From Hyposmocoma kahamanoa (taxonomy: Eukaryota > Arthropoda > Insecta > Lepidoptera > Cosmopterigidae), in contig NW_020653715.1 in assembly GCF_003589595.1 (NCBI RefSeq), positions 1,117,747 through 1,181,746 on the forward strand: a DNA stretch of 64,000 bases, given 5' to 3'. Below, one piece after another: positions 20,930 through 31,054 of this stretch; within the stretch, counting starts at the first letter, position 1; every line of letters begins with the position of its first letter. A model generated the notes under the pieces. It saw only the letters and a program-made list of their open reading frames with translations. It made no database searches and was not told the origin of the DNA. The translations under genes and the position numbers were made by a program.

Positions 20930-21478
20930 TTTAGTTTGCTGAACATCAAACCCTACAGATCTAGCCCTTGCAGTCTCTCTTCGACAAATCTTCACACTCC
21001 ATATTCACAGATCAAATATATTAAGTTGAAGTTCGGAAAGGCGAGAATCTGACTCGTGTACAATCATCCCAATGCGATTGCTATTAAGAAAATCGACTGT
21101 GCCAAGTCGTTAACACACTTTCCGAGTTAAAACTACCCTCGCTTAGACTACCAAATGTTTTAGAAACCTTTGATTAGATAAATTTATAGATGGGTCATTA
21201 AAAATATAATTATTTTCGTCAACTATCATCATCCACAGCCCAATTTCACACCATGCTGGGCATAATGACTACACCAAAGTAGACTTTGGTGATGTCGTCT
21301 ACCCATCTCAATACAGGAAGTCTCATGTTGTTGTAACTACTTCTTTGTCATCGTTGGGTTCGGCTAATTCTTGTATTAGACCTTATTGTATTGTTGTTTA
21401 GGCCTAATTTGCTTACATCGGGTAACGTAAGGTTGTAAAATTTCTTTTGTTGAACAATGAATTCTACAGTATAAAGTA
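20930..21478. other. Unassigned sequence before the LINE
   Basis: No repeat family recognised. The boundary with the LINE is taken at about 21480-21494, where reverse-transcriptase homology starts. Confidence 0.4.
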
Positions 21479-21496
21479 ATTATTATTAAAGTAATT

Positions 21497-22585
21497 TTGA
21501 TAACGAAGTTGGAGAGCATCGGAATCCGCGGTCAATCTCTTGATATTTTGAAGGACTACCTATCAAATCGCACCCAATGCGTCAAAATCAACTCTCACTA
21601 CAGCAGCGATGAGGTTCTTTCCTGCGGGGTCCCACAAGGAAGTATACTTGGCCCCACACTCTTTCTCGTATACATTAACGAGCTGGGTCAAATCTCAATT
21701 CCCAACTGTGATATATTCACCTACGCAGATGATACTGCCCTTCTGGTGTATGATACTTCTTGGGAAAAGGCTAAGATAAATGCGGAGTACTCGCTTTTGA
21801 AGGTAATGGAATGCCTCTCCATTAACAAACTGACACTGAATATTGAAAAATCCAAGGTCATCCGTTTCTCTTTACCAAATTCTCAAATGCCTTCTATGGA
21901 AACTGATACCGTGAGAGCTCATACCTGTTCGACATTTCCCGCCAAATGTTGTTGCACTGCATTGTCCATAGCTCCTAGTATCAGATACCTTGGCGTTATC
22001 GTGGATCAGAAGCTTGACTGGAGCTCCCATATTGAGGCACTTTGCACGCGTCTCCGTAGGTTAATTCACATCTTTAAAGAACTCAGACACTCTGCTCCAC
22101 CTGAAACGCTGACTCTAGTCTATCAAAGCCTGTGTCAGTCGGTTATTACGTATTGCATCCCTGTATGGGGGGGGACCCACAAAACTTCCCTAATATGTGC
22201 GGAACGTGCCCAGCGAGCAATCCTGAAGGTAATGCTCTTTAAAAGAAGGGATCATCCAACTATCGAACTGTACTCTGATTTGGGGCTGCTAACGGTTAGA
22301 CAATTATATATCCTTCGCACAATATTGCGCCAACACTCTTCTTTGCCACTGGATCACTCTCTTGTACAGAAACGTCAGGGCCACCCAGTCAGTAGGATAG
22401 TTTCTTGCAGCACTTCGTTTGCCCATCGACAGGCTGCTGCACAGGGATCGCGCCTTTACAATAATGTAAACAAATTAGTCTCCATTTACACCCTTACAAA
22501 ATATAATGTCAAAATTAAGGTACAAAATTGGTTGCAAAATCTTACGTATGACTATACGGAAAATCTCCTCTCAACCCTTTTTTGA
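21497..22585 (+). CDS. Reverse transcriptase C-terminal half of a LINE ORF2, uninterrupted
   Basis: In an active LINE this polypeptide copies the element RNA onto nicked chromosomal DNA. The frame stays open for 362 codons to a TGA. The first codon is TTG and is not a real start: the homology begins already inside the polymerase domain (KLESIGIRG), so the N-terminal palm, the endonuclease and any ORF1 are lost. Visible motifs are VPQGSILGP (residues 45-53), FTYADDTALL (74-83, with the catalytic YADD), LTLNIEKSKVI (112-122) and LGVIVDQKLDW (165-175). A thumb/C-terminal region containing VITYCIPVWGG follows. This order is typical of the Jockey/CR1 group; I cannot name the clade. The lack of stops or frameshifts suggests a recent insertion. 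It has no likely function of its own. Confidence 0.9.
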   Translation: MITKLESIGIRGQSLDILKDYLSNRTQCVKINSHYSSDEVLSCGVPQGSILGPTLFLVYINELGQISIPNCDIFTYADDTALLVYDTSWEKAKINAEYSLLKVMECLSINKLTLNIEKSKVIRFSLPNSQMPSMETDTVRAHTCSTFPAKCCCTALSIAPSIRYLGVIVDQKLDWSSHIEALCTRLRRLIHIFKELRHSAPPETLTLVYQSLCQSVITYCIPVWGGTHKTSLICAERAQRAILKVMLFKRRDHPTIELYSDLGLLTVRQLYILRTILRQHSSLPLDHSLVQKRQGHPVSRIVSCSTSFAHRQAAAQGSRLYNNVNKLVSIYTLTKYNVKIKVQNWLQNLTYDYTENLLSTLF

Positions 22586-23021
22586 CTGTTAAAAACAGTG
22601 CAAAGTTTCCAGTTCTAACTTTTAACCTTTAGTTCTTTTAAGTAATTTTACAGACGCATCACGTAATATGTGTTATAAAGTCATTTTAGTTACATACTAC
22701 ATCACATTATTCTTTAAATTTTAAATTAGTTATATTATATATCTTTTTCTTTTTACAACGTTTTTATTTTTGCTTAAAATATGTATAACGAGTCTGATTA
22801 TTGTTTTTTCTTTTCATTCTCATTTTTATTTAAGACGGAACTGTTACTCTGTCCGAACCTCACTGTATTGACTTTTGAGCCGAACTCAAACCCCTGAGAC
22901 ACAGGTAACTACCTAGTTCAGGGGTGGGAAATATCGACCTATTTAGACTTATATGTACAAACTTGTCTTAATTTTAATTATAACACATGTAACACGTTCT
23001 TTTTATGTACAAATAAATAAA

Positions 23022-23040
23022 TTATTATTATTATTATTAA
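23022..23040. repeat. (TTA)n 3' tail of the LINE
   Basis: Six tandem ATT/TTA units follow CAAATAAATAAATT and mark the LINE 3' terminus. Confidence 0.85.
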
Positions 23041-23239
23041 ATTGAATTGTATATTTTTAACTGGACTCTGTTGAATGTATTTTTGTATAACTATTATTAA
23101 GTACCTATATTACAGGCGAATATATTTTAAACATTATATTTCATAATAATATTGTAACTGTGTAAAACTAAATACAATTTCCATATTGTGCCACATAGAC
23201 AGATAAACGCTAATGACAGAAATACATATTAAACATAAA

Positions 23240-23456
23240 AATAAATAAATAACTAACGCACACACTCAACATAGCCCCGCACTATGGAAACCTGTGTCGC
23301 GACTGCCATGGACACACACATAGACAACCACAAATTACACCCAAACTCACGAGAGAAATAATTGTAGGCCATACAACTATTTCTCCCGGCCCGGGAATCG
23401 AACCTGGGACCTCTACGTGGCAGTCCGGGATGGTAACCGTTCGGCCACAGAGGCAG
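23240..23456 (-). mobile_element. SINE B, full length
   Basis: On the minus strand: CTGCCTCTGTGGCCGAACGG (A box), GTAGAGGTCCCAGGTTCGAT (B box GGTTCGATTCC), GTATGGCCTACAATTATTTC, GTGTGTGTCCATGGCAGTCG and GTGCGGGGCTATGTTGAGTG, then an A/T-rich end at the low coordinate. It lies 200 bp downstream of the LINE 3' end. Confidence 0.9.
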
Positions 23457-23492
23457 TTAAAGTAAAAACACAACATTATTGTTATAACAGTT

Positions 23493-23732
23493 TGATAGTA
23501 GCAGTAGAGCTCCTTCCTCCTCTTCCTTCTAGTACCTTACCCTTTTCTGCCGCCAAGCAGTAATATCAGCACAACTGTGTTCCGATTTTGAAGGGTAAGA
23601 CTTGTCTACTTATGTCTCAGATCTTTACGATTTAAAGCTCTGAGTGCACTGCAACTATTATGGACAGACGTGTAGCTTACCATTAGGTGCACCACTTGTT
23701 CGTCCCATTACTTAATATTATAGAAAAAAAGT
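23493..23732 (+). mobile_element. Family A retroposon, near full length
   Basis: GTAGCAGTAGAGCTCCTTCC, CTGCCGCCAAGCAGTAATAT, GTCTACTTATGTCTCAGATC, TTTACGATTTAAAGCTCTGA, GACAGACGTGTAGCTTACCA and ACTTAATATTATAGAAAAAA are in order. Several internal deletions are visible. Confidence 0.88.
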
Positions 23733-23734
23733 GT

Positions 23735-24235
23735 AAGGGCGCTGACTTAGTATATTCCAAAGATACTTAATTTTTTTTTCTGAAAGATTCAAAAGTTGAC
23801 AAAAATAATTAATTGTAAATGTTATATGGTAAATTTTCTGATGTAGCCCGTACAAGTGAACTGTCAAAGTACAATAATGGTATCAATGAGAACGGCAAAC
23901 TAATAAACGTGAATGTTTAATATTCTACCAAATCTTCGCCCCCACGAAATTTCAATACGCGCTTAAGTAATATCAGATTCAAAGTAGAGTCTGTTATTTG
24001 ATTGGGTTAACAGAGGTGCATTTTATATTTAGACGAGTTATATATTAACTAATACAATATTTTTTCATGAATAAGAAATGACATGATGTTGAATTTACAA
24101 ACATATCTGTGCCTACCTATTTATTGAACATATCATGTATATTTCATAAAATACACACTTAGATACACCAAATATACAATACTTACTTATTCGATATTTG
24201 TAATTATAATATCTGCTTCTGTATATTATGTATGT
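23735..24235. other. Unassigned AT-rich sequence
   Basis: No repeat family or coding signal recognised. Confidence 0.4.
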
Positions 24236-24237
24236 AT

Positions 24238-24295
24238 TGTCAGAAATAGGTAAGGTGGCAGTATTTCAAAAGGAGCTCTATTGCTACTATAATAC
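24238..24295 (-). mobile_element. Family A retroposon, 5' fragment
   Basis: TGTCAGAAATAGGTAAGGTG, GCAGTATTTC and AAAAGGAGCTCTATTGCTAC. The block between them (CCCTGGACGAACTCTTTCAC) is deleted. Confidence 0.75.
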
Positions 24296-24331
24296 GATCG
24301 ATTGAATTTGTTTGTGCTTGTTTGACCTTTG

Positions 24332-24372
24332 CAACTAGTGGAGTTTTATTTTTACAAAAAATTTATGATATC
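24332..24372 (+). repeat. SINE E tail fragment, sense orientation
   Basis: CAACTAGTGGAGTTTTATTT and TTACAAAAAATTTATGATAT resemble the SINE E tail. It faces the antisense tail that starts at 24421, giving a head-to-head arrangement. Confidence 0.5.
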
Positions 24373-24420
24373 AAGAGTGGTAAAAATATCATATTCAATA
24401 AAATAAATATTGTATTAATG

Positions 24421-24660
24421 AAATTTTTATTGAATTGATATTCAATTATTTTTTGTGAAATTACTCCACTAGTTTGTTATAATTATTAATACAAAGATCG
24501 AACACTCAGAAAAAAATCCTAGTGCCAGACGCTATATTAACTAAGCCACGGAACGAACCAACGGACATCACGAATTTTTCTATGTGCTTGCATTGTGTCT
24601 TTGTATTTGGTTTTTCAACGACTTTTTAGTCGTAGCGCCATCTATGAAAAATCTATGACA
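24421..24660 (-). mobile_element. SINE E with tail, antisense copy
   Basis: In plus-strand order: the tail ATTGATATTCAATTATTTTT, ACTCCACTAGTTTGTTATAA, TTAATACAAAGATCGAACAC, then the tRNA-like part (CCAGACGCTATATTAACTAA, GCCACGGAACGAACCAACGG). The 5' part TGTGCTTGCATTGTGTCTTT and GTCGTAGCGCCATCTATGAA follows. The B-box region is deleted in this copy (CCTAGTGCCAGACG directly follows the A-run). The tail is better preserved than the head. Confidence 0.8.
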
Positions 24661-24729
24661 GATTGATCACCCAGTTAGTACCTTTACAGCTACCAGTCCT
24701 GGCGAGAGATGTCGCTATTCACAGTATTA

Positions 24730-24866
24730 ATTAAATTTTTATTGAATTGATATTCAATTATTTTTTGTGAAATGACTCCACTAGTTCGTTATAATTATTA
24801 ATACAAAGATATTTGCAATGAAGGAATTTTTTCTGAGTGTTCGATCTTTGTATTAATAATTATAAA
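24730..24866. mobile_element. SINE E tail in inverted (hairpin) arrangement
   Basis: An antisense tail (24730-24812: ATTGAATTGATATTCAATTA, ACTCCACTAGTTCGTTATAA, TTAATACAAAGAT) is followed after a few bases by a short sense 3' end (24821-24866: AAGGAATTTTTTCTGAGTGT, TCGATCTTTGTATTAATAAT). The tRNA head is absent. The same order (antisense tail, then sense 3' end) occurs at 38720-39017, so it recurs. Confidence 0.75.
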
Positions 24867-24869
24867 TAT

Positions 24870-25300
24870 TGTAGTTTAAGAAATAAAATAATTTCCTAAC
24901 TCATCCCAGATGCCTCAGCATTAATCGCCTAAAAAACTCGCACTGTAAACTAAACCTAAAGACAAAATAACTGTTTCACGAACAGTGATAAAGTATTCAA
25001 TAACTTCCCAATTCGAAACACGACTCTAGTTCGAGCACATTTCGAAATTTCACCGTACAAGGCAGTAAAATCTTCCAAGATGGTTCTTACCACCTTTCGA
25101 GTCGCGCGTGTAAGCACCGAGTGATTTCCCTTGAAACCAATGTAGCATATAAATACCATTATTTTGAACAATTCGAGCCCCTAGTGTTGTTTTGGAGCTT
25201 CGAATAGATTCATGAATATTCCATATTGATTTTTCGCCTTCGGTTTATGATGTTTTGAAATATAACTTGGATTTTAATTTGAACTTTAAACGAGTGTTTT
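24870..25300. other. Unassigned sequence
   Basis: No repeat family or coding signal recognised. Confidence 0.4.
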
Positions 25301-25305
25301 ATTTA

Positions 25306-25534
25306 TCGAGAGTTTTTAGGTTTTCGCGATTGTTAAACATGGGAAATGACATTTTTCCGGATTTAAATCGCGTATTTTTGTCCCATGGTCACGGTTGACT
25401 GAGGTGGTACAGTCATCAACCAGTTGTGTCTAATATTAATGCAAACCACCCTATTTTTGTAAAAGGCCCGAGACGTTGATTTGTTTGAAAAAACAAATAT
25501 ACACGTTTTAAATCCGGAAAAATAGTTTCATTTT
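25306..25534. repeat. Family D fold-back element
   Basis: The left arm TTTTCGCGATTGTTAAACAT, TTTTTCCGGATTTAAATCGC is matched by the right arm TTTTAAATCCGGAAAAATAG, and AAAGGCCCGAGACGTTGATT belongs to the core. The centre holds ATCAACCAGTTGTGTCTAAT, which recurs alone at 57415-57472. The right outer end is missing. Confidence 0.75.
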
Positions 25535-25539
25535 TTGAG

Positions 25540-25985
25540 TGTTTTTCTCATTGACCAACCGACAAATAATTTCTTTAAATGGTTGATTGGGAGGACGGTT
25601 GCAGTAATTCAGTGGTACTTTCGCTGTAATACGTAATGCTTTGATGGTGAAGAAATGGTTATAGATTATAAATAACACTTATTTATGATTTCATGGCAGA
25701 TGTTGAAAGTTAAGAGCAGAATTTTTTAGTGCACTATTGCCAATCCAGCGTCTAGGTAGATAGATAGATAGTTTATATGTCAACAAAGCACACACATTAC
25801 ATGAAATACAAAGACAGAACAAAGAATGAAGTAAATACTCAATACGAAAAAAAAACAGGATTATATAAACAATAAATACAAAATCAAATCAACTTATAAT
25901 AGGAAAATGTATCACGTGTGCTGTCGTGGCGCATATGACGCAGCTCAGCGTAAAACCGTCGCAAAAGCGACGCGCGGATTTTCGA
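25540..25985. other. Unassigned sequence with a short (GATA)n run
   Basis: A GATA microsatellite of about four units lies at 25755-25771. The stretch 25905-25990 (GGCGCATATGACGCAGCTCA, AACCGTCGCAAAAGCGACGC) abuts the MITE F copy and is not found with the other F copies. Confidence 0.45.
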
Positions 25986-25989
25986 TTAT

Positions 25990-26268
25990 CGATAGTTATA
26001 TGGACGTCGGGTCCGCGCTAAAAAGTGTCCGAACTTATAGGGCGTTAAAATCGTATACAGAGCGTCATTCACGCTCTAGTCTTCGTTTGTTCGACTGACA
26101 GCGAAGCAAGCAAAATTAGACAGTACTGCGATGACATTACAATTTAAATTCAACGTTTTAGCTTTTTCATATTCCTTGACATGTCACTACATTTAAATAG
26201 GTTGACTTGGGACATTTTTTTCGTGGTTTTTGTATTAGACCCGTCGTCCATTTATTTGTAAGTCAATG
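25990..26268 (+). mobile_element. MITE F, second copy, left end altered
   Basis: From GTTATATGGACGTCGGGTCC it matches the 16840-17144 copy nearly base for base (AGTGTCCGAACTTATAGGGC, TTGACTTGGGACATTTTTTT) and ends TTTGTAAGTCAATG. The outermost left bases CATTGACTTACAA are replaced by TTTTCGATTATCGATA. The AT-rich insert near the right end of copy 1 (TAATATATATAATATAT) is absent. Confidence 0.9.
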
Positions 26269-26321
26269 TAGGCAACCATATTTTTATCCGACTGACAAGA
26301 CAAAACAAGACAATATTTTCA

Positions 26322-26478
26322 TCCAAGCGACAGGACGAGCAAGTCGTGCGTTTGGTGGTAAGCGACACGTCAGTCCATAGAATTGTTAGTTATCCTGAGA
26401 CATGTCTAAGTTGACAAGTCCCATGTGCCTGTAATTTCACCAACAAACTCTTCCACAAAGAGCTTTACTGCTAGAACA
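26322..26478 (-). mobile_element. Family A retroposon, internally deleted
   Basis: ACGAGCAAGTCGTGCGTTTG, GTGGTAAGCGACACGTCAGT, AAGTTGACAAGTCCCATGTG, CCTGTAATTTCACCAACAAA and CTCTTCCACAAAGAGCTTTA. The CACTCAGAGCTTTAAATCGC and GCTTGGCGGCAGAAATAGG blocks are deleted. Confidence 0.85.
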
Positions 26479-26479
26479 G

Positions 26480-26945
26480 GTTAATCAATTTTTTTTTATA
26501 TTTAGTAGCAATAGAGTTCCGTAGTATCACAAAAAAAGTATTTGTTTTAATGTTAAAATAATCATGAATGCTTAAATGCAGTCTCTCCTTATTAACTCTA
26601 GCTTTGAATAGCATCAAGTTGTATTTTCGAGAATACACCCAGAAAAAATCCCAAAAATCCATAAATCAAGGCCCTCACGATCCCCCAACGCACACACACA
26701 CACCAACAGCTAATGAAATCAGACATCCCGACACAATTGTAGATTCAATTAGAAACGGCAGTTACTTCTTATCTGCGACGATTTTACGAACGAATTAATC
26801 CGAAAACATACGATTCCTATCTCCCCCTACCTCCCCCTTTCTTAAGAACTTGTCCTATGTATACGTATGTATACCGTATTGATACCATTGTATTTGCTCC
26901 GAGTAATTAATTGTATGTGAATTTGTGTTTTGGAAATTATTTTGT
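26480..26945. other. Unassigned sequence with a short (CA)n run
   Basis: A CA microsatellite lies at 26691-26705. The overlapping frames on both strands carry no motif. Confidence 0.4.
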
Positions 26946-26949
26946 ATCA

Positions 26950-27346
26950 GACATTCAAAAAAGGAGGAGGTTCTCAATTCGACTGTATGTTACGCGATAA
27001 CTCCGGTATTTGTGAACCGATTTTCATGATTCTTTTTTGTTGGAAAGGGGGTACTTCCATAGTGGTCCCATTTCATTTTGAAGAAAATCATCCACCTCGA
27101 AGGGTGGCTGTTCGCGCATGAAGATTCATTTTCATAAATAGCGCCTAACATTAATTTAGGAGCAATTACTTTAACGGTTGATTTTGCTATTTCTCCAATA
27201 CAAGGCGTTTTTCTCTCAATATACTTTGAGTAGTGAGAACCGATTTTTATTATCTCCAGTGTCAAGTCCTGTATAGTGGCGAACTAGGGGATATTTCAAT
27301 AAAACTTAGTATAGACGTAATTCCACGTACTTTTGAGGTCGGTTTT
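26950..27346 (+). mobile_element. Family C element carrying a 167-bp insert
   Basis: Landmarks AAAAAAGGAGGAGGTTCTCA, TTACGCGATAACTCCGGTAT, GTGAACCGATTTTCATGATT and CATCCACCTCGAAGGGTGG precede the insert. GAACTAGGGGATATTTCAAT and CGTACTTTTGAGGTCGGTTT follow it. The left AACCGACTT end has mutated to CAGACATT. The insert is described separately. Confidence 0.75.
27109..27275. mobile_element. 167-bp insert in family C, 5-bp TSD GTGGC
   Basis: Flanked by GTGGC at 27104-27108 and 27276-27280. The other family C copies carry only one GTGGC at this point. The insert begins TGTTCGCGCATGAAGATTCA and ends CCAGTGTCAAGTCCTGTATA. On the minus strand it includes ATCGGTTCTCACTACTCAAA and GAGAAAAACGCCTTGTATTG. 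I see no TIR. The open frame on the minus strand across it (26990-27265) is not recognisable as a protein. Confidence 0.5.
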
Positions 27347-27349
27347 TTA

Positions 27350-27565
27350 GTACTCTGTACTGAGATTATCTAAGGACTTTTGCAATTCCAAGTTGGCTAC
27401 ATACATAAGTGTTCGTATGAAGACTATAAAACGAAATGTCACAATTTTACTTTGGTGCTATTTTGTTGTTGAATCTTCAATACCGGACTGTAACCAAGCC
27501 ACATAAAGAGTGATCTTTAACACCTTTCGATATTAAATCAGAATAGGAACTTTTAGTAGCAATTA
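27350..27565. other. Unassigned sequence
   Basis: No repeat family or coding signal recognised. Confidence 0.35.
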
Positions 27566-27567
27566 AA

Positions 27568-27705
27568 GTAGCAGTAGAGCTCCTTGTGAAAGAGTAGTAA
27601 TGTTAGCATTACTGTGTTCCGGTTTTGGGTACTGGTGAAATTACAGTCGAATGGAACTTGTCAACTTAGGTGTCAGTGGGGCACCGTGACAAGTGAGCCG
27701 ACCCT
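27568..27705 (+). mobile_element. Family A retroposon, 3'-incomplete
   Basis: GTAGCAGTAGAGCTCCTTGT, AGTAATGTTAGCATTACTGT, TACTGGTGAAATTACAGTCG and GGAACTTGTCAACTTAGGTG. The sequence after GGGGCACCGTGACAAGTGAG is not family A. The CAGGGAAGTACTGCC block is deleted. Confidence 0.85.
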
Positions 27706-27930
27706 ACTATACCTAGCACCTATTATTTATACTTTTGTTATTGTAATATTTTAATTTTCGTGGTTAGTCGCTAATTGATTATCACTAATTACAGGTTTCT
27801 TACCACGATATGAGTTCTTATTATTTCCCCGATGTTTCGGAATGACTACACACTCCATGGTCTCAGGTTGTTAACCTAATACAAGATGTATATTTTTACT
27901 CCCTTTCATCTTAATTCTATGAAAATATTG

Positions 27931-28095
27931 TAAATGAAAAACCATATTTTCGGATCCAAATTGCATATAATTTATGTATTTTCAACCAAACCAACGTTCA
28001 ACCTGAAACCTGAAACCTGTAATGATCCTGAAACGTTGGTTTATTAAAAAAAAATATATACCCTATTTTAAGTCCGGAAAAAATAGTCTCATAGC
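27931..28095. repeat. Family D fold-back element, diverged
   Basis: ATTTTCGGATCCAAATTGCA and CAACCAAACCAACGTTCAAC face CTGAAACGTTGGTTTATTAA and TTTAAGTCCGGAAAAAATAG. A short tandem CCTGAAACCTGAAACCTG lies in the centre. Confidence 0.65.
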
Positions 28096-28099
28096 ACCA

Positions 28100-30790
28100 A
28101 GGACTTCAATCTATCTACAAGAACATTCACAGAAACTACATGTTCGAAACAGAACACTATGAATAGAGTTTTGTTCTTCTGTTGAATTTTGTTAAAGAAT
28201 ATCAGTACCGTAGTACCGTGGACAGACGCGACAGTCTATATCTGTTGGGAATAAGCTAGGCAGGCAGATAATATTTAGTGTTTGCCATTGATATTCATCC
28301 ATAGTCGGGGAATTAACGTAAAGTCCCTGGCAAAGTCGCTATTACTTGCACAATACAGGGGTCTCCCGCTTACTATTTATGATTATTATATTACTAAAAA
28401 GAAAAACAAATTAAGTGAAAGAAAAAAATACAGTCGAGTTGTTGAAATTATTCATACTCTGTTATTGCGTAATAAGAACTTATTAATTTATGATATTGAA
28501 GTGTTGTGTCGGAACCTCATATTAGTGCAACACAGTGGGTCTATGGAACGCCGCATTTAGTACGCTTCTATATAGTACTCATTGATAGAACGGGAATTAG
28601 AGCTTTTTAAGTGCTAAACCGACAGTGAAGATGAAGAAAAACGAGATCAGAATGTTAAAGAAACTCCACAAAACTTTTACAATATTTGCTCTACACTTTG
28701 GGCGCATGCATCCTTAAGGGCTACGGCCCAATGTCGTGCACATGGACTATTAGACTTTGAAGAAATCTAGTCATAAACGGTCTTATTTTATGGTTATGTA
28801 TTTTTGTAAATATTCTGTTTAAAAAAGTAGGCTGAACTATATAAAGTATACTGGCACTGTTTTAATTATTGGCACCTTGTAAGGCAAAACGATGCGGCGA
28901 CACGAAAGCCTATAATGGAAATTGGAGTGCCAATAATTGAGTTTTCATTCTAAATTGATTTAATTGAAGCTGTGTAATAAGGTTTCATTTAAATTGCACA
29001 ATACACAGTTACTACATTATGCAAAATATGTTATATTTCTAAAAGTAAGCCGGTTAGAAAATATCTTTTCATTGACAGAATTCGTTTGTTTTGTAACAAC
29101 AATTCGCGCATGAAGATCAATCAAACAACATAATTCCATATTTGCCGACAAGAATAAAACACACTCTACATTTGTCAAAAAATAAAATAACAAAAAGGCA
29201 CCCAAGCGATTCAATAAACAAACCAATCAAAGCAAATCAACAAAAATGCCAATAACGAACGTGAGGGGCCAATAAAAAAAAATATTGTAAACAGAATTAC
29301 ATTCGATATTCAATTGTGGTCATGTCAACGACTTTTATTGAAAAAAAAACCATAGAGAAAAAATAGAGTACCCCACATACGGTAGAAAAAAAAATTGTTA
29401 CCCTAATGCATTAATTTCAATCAATCAATAATCCTCAATACTAAGGCGTGATCAATTGATCAATAAAGCGATAATAAAAAACACCCTATTCCCGAACCCC
29501 TCGATAATTCGGCTATCGGCAATAACCGATCGGTTTCGGTTAATAATATAATCGAGTGCTTTTAGATTTGTCTATTGAATTATCCCTTTTCTATTTGAAT
29601 ACGTAATTTTGTTTTGATTCGTAATCATTTACGGTTTTTGTTACTTCAACGAGTTCGTGCTTTGAAGCCGGCCTTTTGTAAAGAAGTTGGGCGATATTAA
29701 AAAAACGCTAATAAATAGTATATCCGGGAAAACCTACCAAATGACCTAAATTTATATTAGTTCTTGAATTACTTTTGTGTATATTGGCACGTACACTTCC
29801 ACTTGAAGCCGTATTTACCGGCACCCCCCACTTTTGCAATTTGTCTCTGACTGTACCGACGATTGATAGATACAAATTCGTCTCCGAAACAATTATTAAC
29901 GCACAATACGTACTCAGACAATGAAACACTTCAATATGCGAAATTGACACCACAATATTACAAACAGAAATAAGATTGCCAACCCCCAAGGGTTTTTGGG
30001 AGGTGGTGGGGGGTGTCTCCCCTTTTATTATATCCAGGACGTCTTCAAATTGAAACCGATTGTTAATTGAGCCATATCTATGAAAATTGCTCGCGCCGCG
30101 CCGATTCTTATCGGAATTCGGTTTTACAATCGGATTTAATATCGGAATCGTAAAGTGTGTAATGTTATAATTGCATGGCGTGGATTGATTTCTACGTTGG
30201 TTTTTATTAGATTTTCTTTATAAAGTCGTTCGGGTTTTTCATTATTATTGATAAAAGAAATGTGGTTACACAATTAGAATTGGCTGGAAATTCTCGAAAA
30301 TATAATTTTCAAATGATATTTGGAACACTTTGGTTTCAATTTCATACTCACAAATCGATATTCAAAAACATCCGTAATACCTATTATTACTGACGAATGC
30401 GATTCTAGAAAAAGAATTTTAGTTTCAAAATTGGAATTGTTTGAAATTTGTAATTCAAATTTTCAAATTTCGCACTCGAACACAGGGACTGTTATAATAA
30501 TCTCATTCGGATCGATATGACAATAGAATAGTTAGACAAATGAATAAATCCGAATGGCGGCGGACAATAGTTAGATTTGGGTGTATCTCGAACAGACAGA
30601 TTGATTGGGGTCTTCGTCGAGGCTTGGCGGTGTGGACGAGGCCTTTGATTTCATATTTGTATTGCAATTTTACAAGAAACGGCTGCAAATGATAGCTTTC
30701 CTTACAAAACACACGCTTTTATGTAAGGGCAAGTTGAAATTAAGCTCTCTTTTCATTTTTCAATATCATCTGCGCACACACCCATGTAGC
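28100..30790. other. Long unassigned stretch
   Basis: No repeat family or gene recognised over 2.7 kb. Local features: inverted ATTATTGGCAC/GTGCCAATAAT near 28876 and 28930, A-runs near 29270-29400, and a G-rich segment near 29988-30018 (GGGAGGTGGTGGGGGGTGTC). The short open frames have no motif. Lower repeat density makes this another candidate for host intronic or regulatory sequence, without positive proof. Confidence 0.4.
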
Positions 30791-30794
30791 ACGC

Positions 30795-31052
30795 AGCAGC
30801 AGTAGGTCCTTGTGAAAGAGTTCGTCCAGGGAAGTACTGCTACCTTACCAATTTCTGCCGCCACGCAGTAATGTGAGCATTACGGTTTTGAAGGGTAAAG
30901 GTGCTGGTCAAATTACAGGCACATGGGTCTTGTCAACTTATGTTTCAGAGTGGCGCAGTGACAGTGTCTCTCAAATCTTTGCTATTTAAAGCTCTGAGTG
31001 GCACTGTAACTATTGGACAGGGGTGTCACTAACCACCAGGTATATAAAAAAG
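30795..31052 (+). mobile_element. Family A retroposon, near full length
   Basis: GCAGCAGTAGGTCCTTGTGA, GTCCAGGGAAGTACTGCTAC, TTTCTGCCGCCACGCAGTAA, GTCAAATTACAGGCACATGG, CTTTGCTATTTAAAGCTCTG and GGGTGTCACTAACCACCAGG, ending TATATAAAAAAG. The GCGCACGACTTGTTCGTC block is missing just before the A-rich end. Confidence 0.92.
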
Positions 31053-31054
31053 TT

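Larger units (their letters stand above)
21485..23040 (+). mobile_element. 5'-truncated non-LTR retrotransposon (Jockey/CR1-like LINE)
   Basis: Consists of an open reverse-transcriptase frame (21497-22585), about 440 bp of 3' UTR, and a terminal run of TTA units (about 23022-23040). A long open frame directly at the truncation point is the signature of target-primed reverse transcription that stopped early. The endonuclease and ORF1 are absent. The sequence ATTATTATTAAA is present on both sides, but it is too simple to count as a target duplication. Confidence 0.88.

Noticed and set aside
21485..23040. Target duplication ATTATTATTAAA around the LINE
   Set aside because: The sequence is too low in complexity and merges with the (TTA)n tail, so it cannot be distinguished from chance.
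25907..26098. 63-codon frame over the left end of MITE F copy 2
   Set aside because: It crosses the element boundary, and the other MITE F copies show no conserved coding sequence.
26990..27265. 91-codon minus-strand frame
   Set aside because: It lies wholly within family C and its insert; the frame crosses the insertion boundary.
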